The notes below the pieces were generated by a model. That model saw nothing but the letters and a program-made list of their open reading frames with translations, made no database searches and was not told the DNA's origin. From Dissophora ornata (taxonomy: Eukaryota > Mortierellomycota > Mortierellomycetes > Mortierellales > Mortierellaceae): a stretch of 29,442 nt of DNA. Position 1 is the first letter of the stretch; every line of letters begins with the position of its first letter. This document shows positions 1-10,583 of the stretch, one piece after another. The translations under genes and the position numbers were made by a program. The DNA lies in the NCBI GenBank assembly GCA_025201705.1, contig MU616965.1:1-29442 (forward strand). The letters are read 5' to 3'.

Positions 1-64
1 CTTGCCGACTTGTCATGCTGGGAATAAAAATAATAGAGTTATAGTGTGATAGTGCTGGTGCAAT

Positions 65-67
<3 letters not shown>

Positions 68-97
<30 letters not shown>
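68..97. repeat. Poly-T tract, 30 nt
   Basis: An uninterrupted run of 30 T. Read on the minus strand it is a poly-A run. It may be a simple mononucleotide repeat or the trace of an old retroposed poly-A tail; no neighbouring retroelement sequence supports the second view. Confidence 0.9.
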
Positions 98-98
<1 letters not shown>

Positions 99-1129
99 GC
101 GCAACGGTCAAAGTCCAGAAATTGAATGGGTATATGAATGTACTCAAACGGAAGACACATGGACACAAGCACAGATGCACAGTGGACAAGGTCGAGATCA
201 GATGACGATGCCATTGGTCTTTTCCTCGTGCAACGACATCATGCTCCTCTTTTATTCTCACCATTCCCTCTCATCCACTAGCAGCGGCTGTTATTGTTTC
301 CGGGAAAGATATGCAAGAGGGTCAGGCCATGAACCAAAAGTGCTGCAGCCCAGAGACTGCGCTGGCGGCGTCATGAGAAAAAGAGATATTCATGCATTCC
401 TTCCCGTATTGTGATATTTGGCATCGCGCGATAAGACACGTACACCTGTATCGTCATTTGCATCCCCAAAAATAGTAAATGGCACGTTTGCGTAACAGTA
501 CACTTGTAAGTTTTCGGATATGTCTATCGTATGTGGGAAGATATATTGCAATTTGCGCATTGGAAACACTACCTATCATTCCCAAGCAGCGCTAACCCCG
601 GCATTATTTATGAAATTGCTTGGATGATCGGCGGAGAACAAGAAAGCTCAGAAATGCTTTGTGTGTTACACTTTTCAGCTTGAATGAAAAATGAAACGCG
701 CAGGGGTCAATTTAATGATCTCGATTCTTATTGGTGGACACACGTGTCTGACTGACACAAATCGCGGCGGGGTCCGTTATTTCACGACAGCGAGAGAAGG
801 GCATGGTTGAGAAGACGGATAGTGAAGAGAGGGACACCTTCTGCGCTTTTCTGGGGGGGATCTTTAGCTGTTCTTTTCAGTTCACCTCCCAAGCAAAACA
901 TCGCTCTTTGCGATTCTCATTTTGCTCTCAAAATATATAGATGTGAGCGTGTGCTCCAAAATTCCATTTTTGTTGCTTTTACATTGGAAAAGGTCAGCCT
1001 GGGCTCACTTTACGAGCACAACAGCCCACACGGCAAAGAAAAGGAAAAGCTCAGCCATGACCTTAAACGTCTCGATGAGCATTCTGTCTTGTCTGTGGCT
1101 AATATGTATGAATCGGCGGCAATGTCTAT

Positions 1130-1135
1130 TTTATT
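1130..1135 (-). terminator. Candidate polyadenylation signal of arginyl-tRNA synthetase
   Basis: On the minus strand this reads AATAAA, 15 nt beyond the stop codon of the synthetase. The motif fits a eukaryotic polyadenylation signal, although it is very close to the stop and a second site further down is possible. Confidence 0.35.
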
Positions 1136-1149
1136 CTTTCACACGTGGC

Positions 1150-3466
1150 TCACATCCTCTCCAACGGCTCTAACCCGAGGATCCTCATACCGTTGCCCAA
1201 GGTCACGCGGGCAGCCCACAAGAGCAACATCCTCGCCTCAGCCAGATCCCGCTGCCCCAATTCAGCAGCGGATTTGACCTGCAAAACCTGGTTTGCAGAA
1301 CTGATCGCGTGTGATAGTCCAAAGAGGTAGTTGACAATCAGGGACGGTTCCAGCGTATTAAGGGTTTGGAGAGTGACTTCCGGGTACATGGAAATCATGT
1401 TTGCGAGTCCAAAGGCTTCAGGTTCCGTCAGGAGGTTGGTGTTGGCGGCGGGATTGAGACGCGTCCCGGACTTGCTTTCGATTCTAATATAAAAACAATG
1501 AGGGTAAGGGGCGAGTCACCATGCTGGCATTTATAACGGCAGTAATGCCAATTAGAAATAGAGACAAATGGTGTTTTACCCGCAGAGACGCGCATGTGCA
1601 TATTGGAGATAGATTCCAGTGTTGCCCGTTGACTCTGTCATACGCTTCCAACTAAACTCGTATCCCTTCGAGCTCCTCGCCTGGAAATCCTGGATGACAA
1701 CTGCAGAAATCCCGAGTTGATCCGCTACCAATGCGACGCCTGTCTCCTCATCCTCCTTACTGCTCTGCATCAACCCGTCCTGCTGCTGTTGCTGGAAGGA
1801 CTCTTTGACAGCCTCGAGTTTTGCTTCGTTTTCCATCATCTTTTCCAGCATGGTGCTCTGTGCCGTATCGAGGATATCCTCCAAGAACACAGCATTGCCC
1901 TTCCGCGTCGACATGCCTTGCACTTTACCGAATGATATGTGTTGCAATGCACGGCTCCAATGTGGTAATGATGACGATGACGATGCAATAGCTTCATCTG
2001 CAAAGGCCAGCTCCATTATCTTGAACAACCGCTTCATATGCAAGTTTTGGTCATCGCCAATCATGTACAAATGCCTGTCAAATTTGAACCGCTCTACGCG
2101 CTCTAGACATGCAGCTACGTCCCTTGTCAAATACAGTGTCGTTCCATCCGCTCTTCGCAAAGCACAGACACCTAAGCCGTGGTCTGTCAGGTCCACAACC
2201 CATGCACCATCTTCCTGCTCCTTCAGCAATCCCTTCTTTCGCAGTAGGTCGTACGCCTGGGGCACATATTTCGCACTTTCGGACTCGCCAGAGTAGACAT
2301 CAAATTCAATTCCAAGTCTTTTGTACATGACTTTGTAGACCTGGATGGAAAGTGAGCGGAATTCTTGCCAGAGCGAGAGGACTTCAGGATCATTATCTTC
2401 CATCTGTCTGAAGTATTGGTTGGCGAGTTTGTCGAGAGCGGGGTTTTCGGTGATGTCACGGTTGATCTGGACGTATACATCGTACAGGTGTTTAATAGGA
2501 TCCTGGCGCAGTTTTGTTCGGTCTCCGTATCGGTCGAATCCCACCGCCATCAAGCCTGTTTTTTTTTGTCCGCATGCAAATCTTTAGTTATACAGTTCTT
2601 TCTTTTCTTGTGCGGATGAGATCAAGGATTGAAGTTATTTTCCTGTTGCTTACCATACTGCTTGCCCCAATCGCCCAAGTAATTGATGCCTACCACCTGG
2701 TAGCCGAACCCTCTCAACAATCTCGTTGCAAAGTTACCGAGGATGGTTCCACGTAGATGACCTCCATGAAACGGCTTTGCAATATTGGGGGAACTGTAGT
2801 CAATGGCAATGACATGGCCCTGACCTACTGTCGGATCCATACCATACCCGAGACTTGCTACATGTTGTTTCCGCCCTGGCACGGAAGATGATGACGACTG
2901 AAATGCTGGTGCGGGTGATGGCGGTGCTGACGGTTGTGCAAGGTACCGCTGTTTGGTTTCCTCGGCCTTGACGACATCCTGGATAGTTTCATGGGTGAAT
3001 TGGCGTTCGTCGACTGAGAAGTTCAGGAATTGCCCCGCGGGAGTGACAGATCGAATAGGTCCAGTTGTGTCAAACTACAGAAGAAGATATAGCACAAGAA
3101 GGACCATTATTAATTTGACAGTTCGATGGCACCTGTGCGTTTTCTCTCAACAGCTAATTTCCCCTTTTCTGACACGCTCGCTATCCTTACCTCGTGCTGT
3201 ATCCGTGCCAATAACGTCGCCTTTCCATCCTGCACACTACTATCCTTGCTGCCAGAAAAATCAGCTCCCTCTACACTGTCTTTCTTGCCTTTACTTCCAG
3301 GCACCTTCTTTGTATTGGATGGAAGGATACGTGGTAGAGGCACTGCAAAGGTGCCGTGTCCCTTGACCTTGGGTCGATCGATCGCCCGCGCAATGAGCGA
3401 AGCATCACCTCCTGTGAGCTTGGCCAGCTGGCCAGCAATCACGTTCTTGAACCGCGTCGAGGCCAT
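1150..3466 (-). CDS. Arginyl-tRNA synthetase, class I
   Basis: The enzyme charges tRNA-Arg with arginine using ATP, for translation. Four minus-strand exons, 3191-3466, 2654-3074, 1580-2555 and 1150-1483, join in frame to 668 aa across GT-AG introns of 116, 97 and 96 nt. The N-terminal Add-1-like domain (residues 1-170) carries a lysine/serine-rich stretch near 50-80 and a Pro/Ser-rich linker near 139-157. The HIGH-type signature is HGGHL at 195-199, after SSPNIAKPF. The KMSKS equivalent is GMSTRKG at 446-452, a form typical of eukaryotic ArgRS. A DALR anticodon-binding domain holds [15 protein letters not shown] and ends in LGLEPLERM. The ATG at 3466 is the only in-frame ATG before an upstream stop. 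The length slightly exceeds that of yeast cytosolic ArgRS, mainly through low-complexity inserts, including a Ser run near 424-428 and a Gln run after 475. The family call is very secure; the cytosolic location is inferred. Confidence 0.96.
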
Positions 3467-3829
3467 GAAGCTGTATATTCCCGCCTTTGCTCTCTCACAC
3501 TTTGTCTCCTGCGTTCCTGAATGGGTAACAACGAGGGTTGCAATGGCAAGGCATCCTCCACCTGCTTATTCGGGAAGTCGCGGTAAACAGGACTATTAGC
3601 CAGTCACTATCAGGCACAGACTGACTGGTTTGCAGGGGGCGGCAAAGCGATCGATGCAACATCTTGACTAATATTACGCGGCAAAGACCAAACAATGGTA
3701 CTGAGGCAATAGTTGCATGAAGAAACAGGGACAATGCTTTTTTTTTTTATTTCCGTTCACGTATTTTGATATTTTTATTGTGTGGAAAAGTCAGAGGTTC
3801 GCTGAGGCATCAATACTTCTGGAGGGTCT
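3467..3829. other. Spacer between ArgRS start and NAC-alpha 3' end
   Basis: These 363 nt must hold the ArgRS promoter and leader (minus strand) and the 3' untranslated region of the NAC-alpha gene. A T-run lies at about 3738-3748. A minus-strand ATG at 3662 opens a short basic, Ser-rich frame, considered separately as a finding. No gene is supported. Confidence 0.5.
3774..3779 (-). terminator. Candidate polyadenylation signal of NAC-alpha
   Basis: AATAAA on the minus strand, about 50 nt past the NAC-alpha stop codon. A second AATAAA-like site sits next to the T-run around 3745-3752, so more than one poly-A site is possible. Confidence 0.45.
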
Positions 3830-5095
3830 TTACATAGTGAGTTCCTATTGTGGTTAAGATCAAAAAGCGTGCCGTGAGCATTCCGATGACGCAAGGACGT
3901 CCAATCGATGACCCCATTGTTTCTTCATAAATTTGCTGTCCGAGAACAAATAACTTACCATGATGGCGTTGACAATGTCGTTATCGTTGGCCTTGAGGGC
4001 CTTGGCGGCCTTGGAGCGGCTGACGTTGGCCTGAGCCACGACGAGCTCGATGTCCTCCTTGCTGACACCTTCCTCATCAACCTCCTCATCATCCTCCTCA
4101 TCAGCAGCGGCGGTGGCATCCTCAGGAGTCTCATCAGCAGCATCCTTCATGACATCCTGGGCAGCCTGGAGCTGGGACTGAAGAGCATTGAGATCCTCAG
4201 CTTGGCCCTCACCGAAGACAATGTAGGTGTCCGAGTTCAAGGACTTGAAGACATCGGGCTGGCCAATGGCCAGGATGGGCTGACCCGAGCGGCGAACCGT
4301 GACGCGGGTAACGCCCTTGACCTTAACAAGTCCGAGCTTCGACAGGGCCTTGCGGGCCTTGATCTCGCCACGGGACTGGACTCTGGAGGAAGACGAGACC
4401 TGCTGCTCAGAGTCGGAATCGTCGTGGATCTCCTCGATGGTGGCGGTCTTGTTCTCAATATCGGCCCTGTTTCATGTTTTATTTGTATGTCGCGCAATTG
4501 AGTGCGGTGCATATGTTGTAAGTAAAGGAAAAATGACATGGCGTGCCAGAAGATTGATTGTCTGTCCTGTCTGTTGGAAGATCATGTTCTCCTGTTCCGA
4601 CAGGATATGACTTGCGGGTAATGTCATACTGTACACCTCTGATATGTAGAGCAAGGGGTTGATGAATCCAAGTACGAGTTGCACAACTACCCCGACTCAG
4701 GGTGGGCCGGTTCAAATAGTAGCATCGGTCGTAACGTTGACAGCAATTCCAGTGGTCGTTGAACGATGTATTTGTCCACGGAGAGGTGTCGACTCCTTTT
4801 TTTGATTCCTCCCTGGAAAAAAAATAATAGGCATTGTCGTCTGTCCAGAAATGAGCTTTGCTAGTGATGCAGACAGCCATCAGCTGCCAGCCCTAGATTC
4901 GTCCATGGGAGAATGTGTTCCATGCGTGCTTACATTATGACTGCGGGCGAGGTGTTGTAAGAGTAGGGTGGAGTGGATGAATGGATGGGATAGATTCGAC
5001 TCAGGGCAAGGTTTTTTTTTTTGTTTTGATTCGTGTGTGGGTGTGTGGAGGGAGGAACTATGTTCACGTGACTCAACATACCTGCGATCGCACAT
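3830..5095 (-). CDS. EGD2: Nascent polypeptide-associated complex subunit alpha
   Basis: NAC-alpha pairs with NAC-beta at the ribosome exit tunnel, where the dimer shields new chains and helps sort them away from the ER. Exons 5082-5095, 3959-4466 and 3830-3844 give 178 aa, close to yeast EGD2. The NAC domain spans roughly residues 36-100 (KARKALSKLGLVKVKGVTRV, then QPILAIGQPDVFKS). An acidic linker follows at about 118-138, then a C-terminal UBA domain at about 139-178 (VSKEDIELVVAQANVSR, DNDIVNAIMELTM). The last exon encodes only ELTM plus the stop, and is secure because it restores the family's usual ending. The first exon is only 14 nt (MCDR plus part of an Arg codon). It was chosen because it has the best donor (AG|GTATGT) with the phase needed by exon 2. 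This makes intron 1 615 nt long, so the N-terminus is the uncertain part. Confidence 0.9.
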
Positions 5096-5989
5096 GCTTC
5101 AGAGGGCCCACGAACAGGCCATGCGGGAAGAGAGCTGGTGTACAGTGCAGCCCTGATTTCAAGAAAAATTCATGGTGCTCCATCGTAGATATCCGCTTGG
5201 GTGCATGGCCTGTCCCCAGCTGCTTGCCGGTCCCTTTCTTTTCTCCATATCCTTGGCTGTTCTCCCCTGGTTAGCCTCCTTTTCTGGCCTAATGGATGAA
5301 ATTTCACAGAGTCCCGTCAGAGCTGAGCTGCTTTGGGCATGAACCCTCTCCCCTTGGACAACACAGTTCTTTGTGTCGATTGTGTACGCCATCAGAGCTG
5401 TGAGCAGCCAACACTAAAACGCACCCGTGCCTCTCTTGCTCCTTCTCTTTCTTTCTTCCTTTGATCCCTGTCCTCAACCCTTCCTCTCTTCACGTCTGCT
5501 CCCTTTGCTCCCTAACTCTTCCTGACCCATGTTAACGAACTGACTTGTAACCTGCCATCCCCCACTACCATCCCTTCCTTATTGCCTGTTCTTTTTTTTA
5601 CCATCCTCTGGCGCCACACATACATCTCATTTTGTACATATCCTTCTTCCTTCGCCCTTCTTTGTTCTCCAACATCGACACAACAAAAAAAAAATCTGAA
5701 AAAACTGGGAACCCCCAACGTAAATACGTCGAGACATTGAAGGAGCTAAGAGAGTGCGCGGAAATAACTCGCATTGAACGCGAAACCCCTCCGTAGTCGC
5801 GTTACATCCTGAGAAGCGTTTCTTCACACACATTGTTATCCCAATCGAGCAACATCCAACCGCACACGCGAGCAGCTCTTCCTTTTTCTCTTTTTTTCTT
5901 TGCCCTTCTCATATAGCCATTATCTATCTGTTATACCACCTCCTGTTGCTCGCAAAGAAAAGTTACCAACCCACCCAAGAACGCACCTC
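5096..5989. promoter_or_regulatory. Divergent promoter region, NAC-alpha / RRM-R3H gene
   Basis: This 894-nt gap separates two divergently transcribed genes, so both promoters should lie in it. The right half (about 5420-5660 and 5880-5910) is strongly C/T-rich on the plus strand, which fits a pyrimidine-rich leader for the gene starting at 5990. I see no clear TATA box and no coding exon. Confidence 0.5.
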
Positions 5990-8551
5990 ATGACGACCAA
6001 GCAACTCGACATGACCTTTGACGCAATGTCCCTCCGAGACAATGGCCCCGCCTCACCGATTGACCAGCAGCAGCCGCAGCACCAACGCCGCTATTCCCAG
6101 TATGGGTCTGAGCGTGGCCCCGCAAGCCCCTTGACCCGCAAGCCGACGAATGGCAGTGTGAATGGTTCGAGTGGGTACCAGTCACAGAGGAACAGCATGG
6201 TCATGAACATGAATGGCACCCAGAGCATGAGCGGCAAGCGCCACTCGAACAGGATGTCCCTGACCAGCGTGGTAAGACAGGCGATATTAATATTTTCTTT
6301 TCCAGCCCGTTTGTGTTGTTGTTTCCCGAGTATTCTAGTGAGGGGGGGGGGAGGGAAGATATGGATGGACATGAATGCAGAAACGTGCATGCTGCACAAG
6401 AGGGAGGGAGATCGACCACGGGTCCTGTCGAGGAGTCGAGTCCAGTGTTGAGCATGCAACAAGATTTGGGCGAGGTGCGTCGGTAAAAAACATCCAAGGA
6501 CGAGGAGTGGTGTTTAGTGCTTGGAGGTGCATGCCATGCCATGCCATGCAACCATAACCACTGCTCTCATTTTTTTCCTCCCTTCTCTCCAAGGAGATGT
6601 GGGCAAAGATGGAGAAGCACATTTCTTGTGTCACCCTCAACCTACGGATGACCCATCGACATCCCATGCATGCAGCCCTCGCTTGCCACGCCTCCTCCTC
6701 GTACCACGCCTCCTCATGCCACCTCCCTCGATGCACTCGCGCCATCCACACACCGCTAGCTTTTTCCCGACCGTGTCTTTCCGTCCATTCCCCCCCCTTC
6801 CCATCATACATGGATTGTTTTTATTGCCTTCTTTACTTTTGATCTCGCTTACTTCCCTTCTAGCCTCCTATTTCTTATTCGCGCCTCTTTTCTGTTTCCT
6901 CGTCTTGTTGTATTATGTGGTCGTGACATCTGACCCACTTTGAAACCATGACTGCCCTGGTAGAACTGGAGCCCCCCTCAAGCTTCGCCCATTCAGTCGC
7001 CTGTGCTGCAACAGGACCCACGACAGCAGCAGTACTACCAGCATCAGGCCTACGCCTACCAACCTATGATGCAGCCTGGACCGATCATTGGCCAGTTCCA
7101 GCCCCAGCCGTACCCACAGCCACCCCAGCATCTTCAACTCCAGCAACAGCAACTACAACTGCAACAGCTGGTGCTGCTGCAGCAGGGAGAGGAGCAAGTC
7201 GACACCATCCCGACCGCGATTGTGATCAAGAACATCCCGTTCTCGGTCAAGCGCGACTCGCTGCTCGCCATCCTCGACAATCTCGATATCCCCAAGCCTT
7301 ATGCTTTCAACTATCACTTCGACAACGGCATCTTCCGCGGTTTGGCGTTCGCGAACTATAGAACAGCTGAGGAGGCGGATTTGGTCTTTAATGCTGTGAA
7401 CGGATTTGAGGTCCAGGGAAGGAAGTTGAGGGTCGAGTTCAAGAAGGTGATGCCAGCGGCGGAGCAGGAGAAGAGGGACCAGGAAAAAGCTGCTGCCGCA
7501 GCTATGGCGGCTCAGGAGTCACTCCAACGCAGGGAAATGGAGATTATGGAGGCTCAATTGCTGGAGCAGCAGCAAGAGAGACAGGAGAGACAGCGAGAGC
7601 TGATGGACATACAGAGCCGCGAGTTTGACCGAACTCGCTCCCGGGCTTCTGCAGTCTTGTTGGAGAGACGGGACTCGGGACGCAGTCTTTTGGATCGAGA
7701 CGACTCCTCCTGTATGTATCTATAACAGGGCAGCCGTCCGACCTGTCCCTGATCGTCCATTGCTGCCAATTCTTTATTCTAACTTTTTGAATGCTATTTC
7801 GTTCATAGCGTCGCTGAACCAACTGGACTTGAATGATGGAGAGACCCTGGCATTTTATGATCGCCTGCTCATGTTCCGAGGCGATGCCACCAAAGACGAT
7901 ATGGTCTTTCCCGAGAATCTCAGCGCCCGCCAGCGCCGAATTTTGCATCTGATTGCAGACAAGTTGTCATTGCATCATTTCACGGAGGGTGAGGGAAACC
8001 TCCGCCGATTGATCATCATGAAAACCCCTCCCCCCAACGCCGTCCTCGACACTTCTGGGAACATGTCCATGCCCGGCACCCCTACCAAGGTAAAGTGGCC
8101 ATCATCTATGCGATCTCTTGCTTTTATTGATGTTTGATAATCGCTCATCAAGTGCTTTTCTATATTATCATAGCAACGCCCAATGTCATTTGCTGGGCGA
8201 GGCTCCCTCAGATCTGAAAGCCCGATCTATAAATCCCGATCGCCGCTTCAGGACATTCCTTCGTCCTCATCTACCATAATCACTACAACGACAAGCATGT
8301 CGTCGAACCTCCCTTCCTCCACTTATAGCACCTACACTTCGACAACACGCTCGACGGGTTCATCCTCACCCACACGGTCGTTGTACAGAAAGTCGATGGT
8401 GTTTGATGCAGCTACCGGAAACGCCATGATGGGTGCGAACCTGATATACCCGATCCGCCAGCCCAAAGGACCCGAACCCGGAAAGGTGTTTTCGATCCGA
8501 GAGCAGAAGCAGTTGCGAGATGCCACTATGATCAAGCCTGTGTTCTTTTGA
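5990..8551 (+). CDS. RRM and R3H domain RNA-binding protein (Pin4/Cip-like)
   Basis: Exons 5990-6271, 6964-7711, 7809-8089 and 8174-8551 join to 562 aa. One RRM lies at about residues 177-255, with RNP2-like IVIKNIPF and RNP1-like RGLAFANYR. An R3H-like single-strand nucleic-acid-binding segment lies at about 380-420 (ARQRRILHLIADKLSLHHFTE is its core, ending in LRRLIIMK). The Gln-rich stretch before the RRM, a charged Gln/Glu/Arg helix after it, and Ser/Pro-rich tails resemble yeast Pin4 and fission-yeast Cip1/Cip2, which act in stress and cell-cycle mRNA control. The start at 5990 begins MTTKQLDM; the frame upstream of it has no ATG. Intron 1 is 692 nt, much longer than introns 2 and 3 (97 and 84 nt), so a missed small exon inside it is possible. 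The role in RNA binding is secure; a specific orthologue name is not. Confidence 0.88.
6531..6549 (+). repeat. ATGCC pentamer repeat in intron 1
   Basis: Four tandem near-copies of ATGCC sit inside the long first intron of the RRM/R3H gene, next to a purine-rich then a pyrimidine-rich half. It is a short simple repeat with no assigned role. Confidence 0.7.
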
Positions 8552-8810
8552 ACAAATGAACGAGAGAAGAGAGAAAGAGAGAGAAAAGAAAAGGATTGAG
8601 AGTAAGTGCTAGAGGAGCTATTACATAGAGGACAGAAATACAGAACGACACACCGTAGATCCCCCCTTTCATCCTTCCACATCCCGAATTCCTTCCCTTT
8701 CATATTCTCCCTTTCCCCCCACCCCTAACCGCTAATCTTCCCGAGTCTTTTGTTTTTTTTTGCCCCTACACGAAGGGATGACTCTGCAGAAAGCGATTGT
8801 TTTAAAAAAA

Positions 8811-8816
8811 AATAAA
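8811..8816 (+). terminator. Candidate polyadenylation signal of RRM/R3H gene
   Basis: AATAAA in an A-rich context about 260 nt after the stop codon. The distance is plausible for a 3' untranslated region, but the motif lies in low-complexity DNA, so the call is weak. Confidence 0.3.
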
Positions 8817-9248
8817 AATTATATATTTTGCATTCATATGCATTGCAAGGAATCAATGTTCATGTTGCAGGTAAACTACGGGCCCTCGGAATTGGCGCAT
8901 GTGCAGGGCGGTGGAAGTGCTGATGGAGATCTAGAGCGTGAACTAGGAGTGATGTCGCCGGAATGAAATAGGAGTCAAGCATTTAGTCCACCTGTATCAT
9001 GTTGACAGGTTCGACAAACTGAAATAAAGCAGGGCGATTTGAGTCCATGCCTTGAAGTCCGTGTGTTGTATTGTGTCAACAACAAAAAGCGAAGGCGCCA
9101 TGTGTGCCAAAGACGCGAAATAAATACCAGTTGCTATTGCCAACGTCAACAAGTAACCATTTTTGGACGCAGTTTTTGGCGTCAAACCTTACAAAGCTTG
9201 ACAAACCTGGCTCAAACATCGCAACAGCAACACGAAATAACAACGGCG

Positions 9249-9249
<1 letters not shown>

Positions 9250-9280
<31 letters not shown>

Positions 9281-9336
9281 AACAACAGCAACAACGGTAA
9301 CAACAACAGCCACAACAAGAATAACAACAAGAACGA
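9250..9336 (+). repeat. CAG/CAA trinucleotide repeat
   Basis: Seven perfect CAG units are followed by a longer, decaying CAA-type array interrupted by TAA, CGG, CCA and GAA triplets. One frame (9071-9370) stays open across it and would encode a Ser/Asn-rich peptide, but the flanks look non-coding. It is most simply a microsatellite. Confidence 0.85.
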
Positions 9337-10164
9337 AGCTCGGAATGGAGAACCCGTTTCCTGTGCTTGAAGCACCGAACCTTGTGTTTCGGAAAAGAGC
9401 AAATTAATGATTTTTTAATCCGTCGGATTTACATGTACACCTCTTTATGTCAAGCGACCTTCGGTTTGGTGTACAAGACGTAAGACTCCCGAGAAATAGA
9501 ACGGATGGTAATGGAACTGGAGCATCAGCAACAGCAGGACGCACGTCTGTTACAGGCATGATGATAGATTAAGTTTTTCATGCAACTGCAGATCGTTGCT
9601 GTGGTGACAAGTCGTTTTTTTCATGCTGCTCGGCAAAACAAGTTGGGCTAGCATGTCGTTAACAAATTCCTTTTTGACGGATATGGAGGAAATACGATGG
9701 CGCGGAGTTGGACTGAAAATGCATGCAGGAAAGAAGGATCCTTTTCCTGTGTCTATTTGAGCCTGGACTGGCGGAATACATTTATTTAACTGAAATATTT
9801 AGTCCCGTTAATAATGCTTGCCGTGTAACAAGCCATGCAACCCAGTCAGCTGAATGGAAGCAGCAACGAGGAAATGAGAAACCACAATGAAAGGAAAACC
9901 TAGTATTTGAAGGAAAGAAAAAAGGAAAGGCGGAAAGAAGGTGGCGAATGTAGTAAACAAAAACCGATGAAATCTAAACCCGAAAGTTGAACGAACCCTA
10001 GTCCAGTAGGTCGCAACGATGTTGGGCATTTACAGGATGCTTGGATTATAACGGCGACTGAAGATGATGAAAGAAAGAAAAAAAGCAAATGGTGATATGG
10101 TACGGCCCAAGGGCCACCTCTTCCTTTCTTCATGATTGTAGACAGTCCTCATTCCTTGCTTGGT

Positions 10165-10185
10165 TGTACTGTAGTCTACAGTACA
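10165..10185. promoter_or_regulatory. 21-bp palindrome upstream of P450 gene 1
   Basis: Two perfect 10-bp arms, TGTACTGTAG and CTACAGTACA, surround a single T. The site is about 400 bp before the start codon of the first P450. It could be a binding site for a dimeric regulator, but no known motif is matched and there is no direct evidence. Confidence 0.4.
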
Positions 10186-10583
10186 TACTAGATTGCCGAA
10201 GAACAACCGGTTGTTGCTGAAGTGGTCTAGCCACTAGGGTGGACAGAAATGGGAGTAAGGCAAGGCAAGAAAGAGCCCGTTTCCTTCATGCCCATGTGTC
10301 CGGCCAAGTTCATTGGGTCCGGAACGTTGATGGCGCAGAAAAATGAATGGCGACTCTCTGTGTTTTTTCCGTTGTTCCTGAACATTATTTTGTACCACCG
10401 TACCACCTCAGTCGCGGTATTTTTTTTTTGGGCGCCTGGGATCTTTTAAAGAGAGGAATCAACTCAAGCCCCTTCCTCAATTCTCGTTTTTTTTGTGCAC
10501 TCAACCATCCCCGCTTGACAAAACTTCAAGTTTGTATTTTCGTTCATCCTCCCCACCCCTTTTTATTCACTATCTGAACAACA

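Larger units (their letters stand above)
1..1149. other. Intergenic region, no gene seen
   Basis: This stretch lies beyond the 3' end of the arginyl-tRNA synthetase gene. It opens with a run of about 30 T. The open frames in it are short, low in complexity and show no family signature or convincing splice partners. A gene from further left could end here, but I cannot support one. Confidence 0.5.
8552..10583. other. Intergenic region, repeats and P450 promoter
   Basis: Just over 2 kb separate the RRM/R3H gene from the first P450. The left end is a purine-rich 3' untranslated region (8556-8600) with a possible AATAAA at 8811-8816. A CAG/CAA repeat lies at 9250-9336 and a 21-bp palindrome at 10165-10185. 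The right end, about 10440-10580, is the pyrimidine-rich leader of the P450. Open frames are short and without family signatures. Confidence 0.5.

Noticed and set aside
46..414. A 122-codon frame after the first poly-T tract
   Set aside because: The frame starts with a Phe run from the T-tract and then shows no domain or codon pattern.
2525..2545. A tRNA T-arm-like GGTCGAATCC string
   Set aside because: It lies in the ArgRS coding exon (encoding VGFDR on the other strand) and no cloverleaf can be formed around it.
6521..6943. A 140-codon frame inside intron 1 of the RRM/R3H gene
   Set aside because: It reads Pro/Leu/Phe-rich through a pyrimidine tract, as expected of non-coding C/T-rich DNA.
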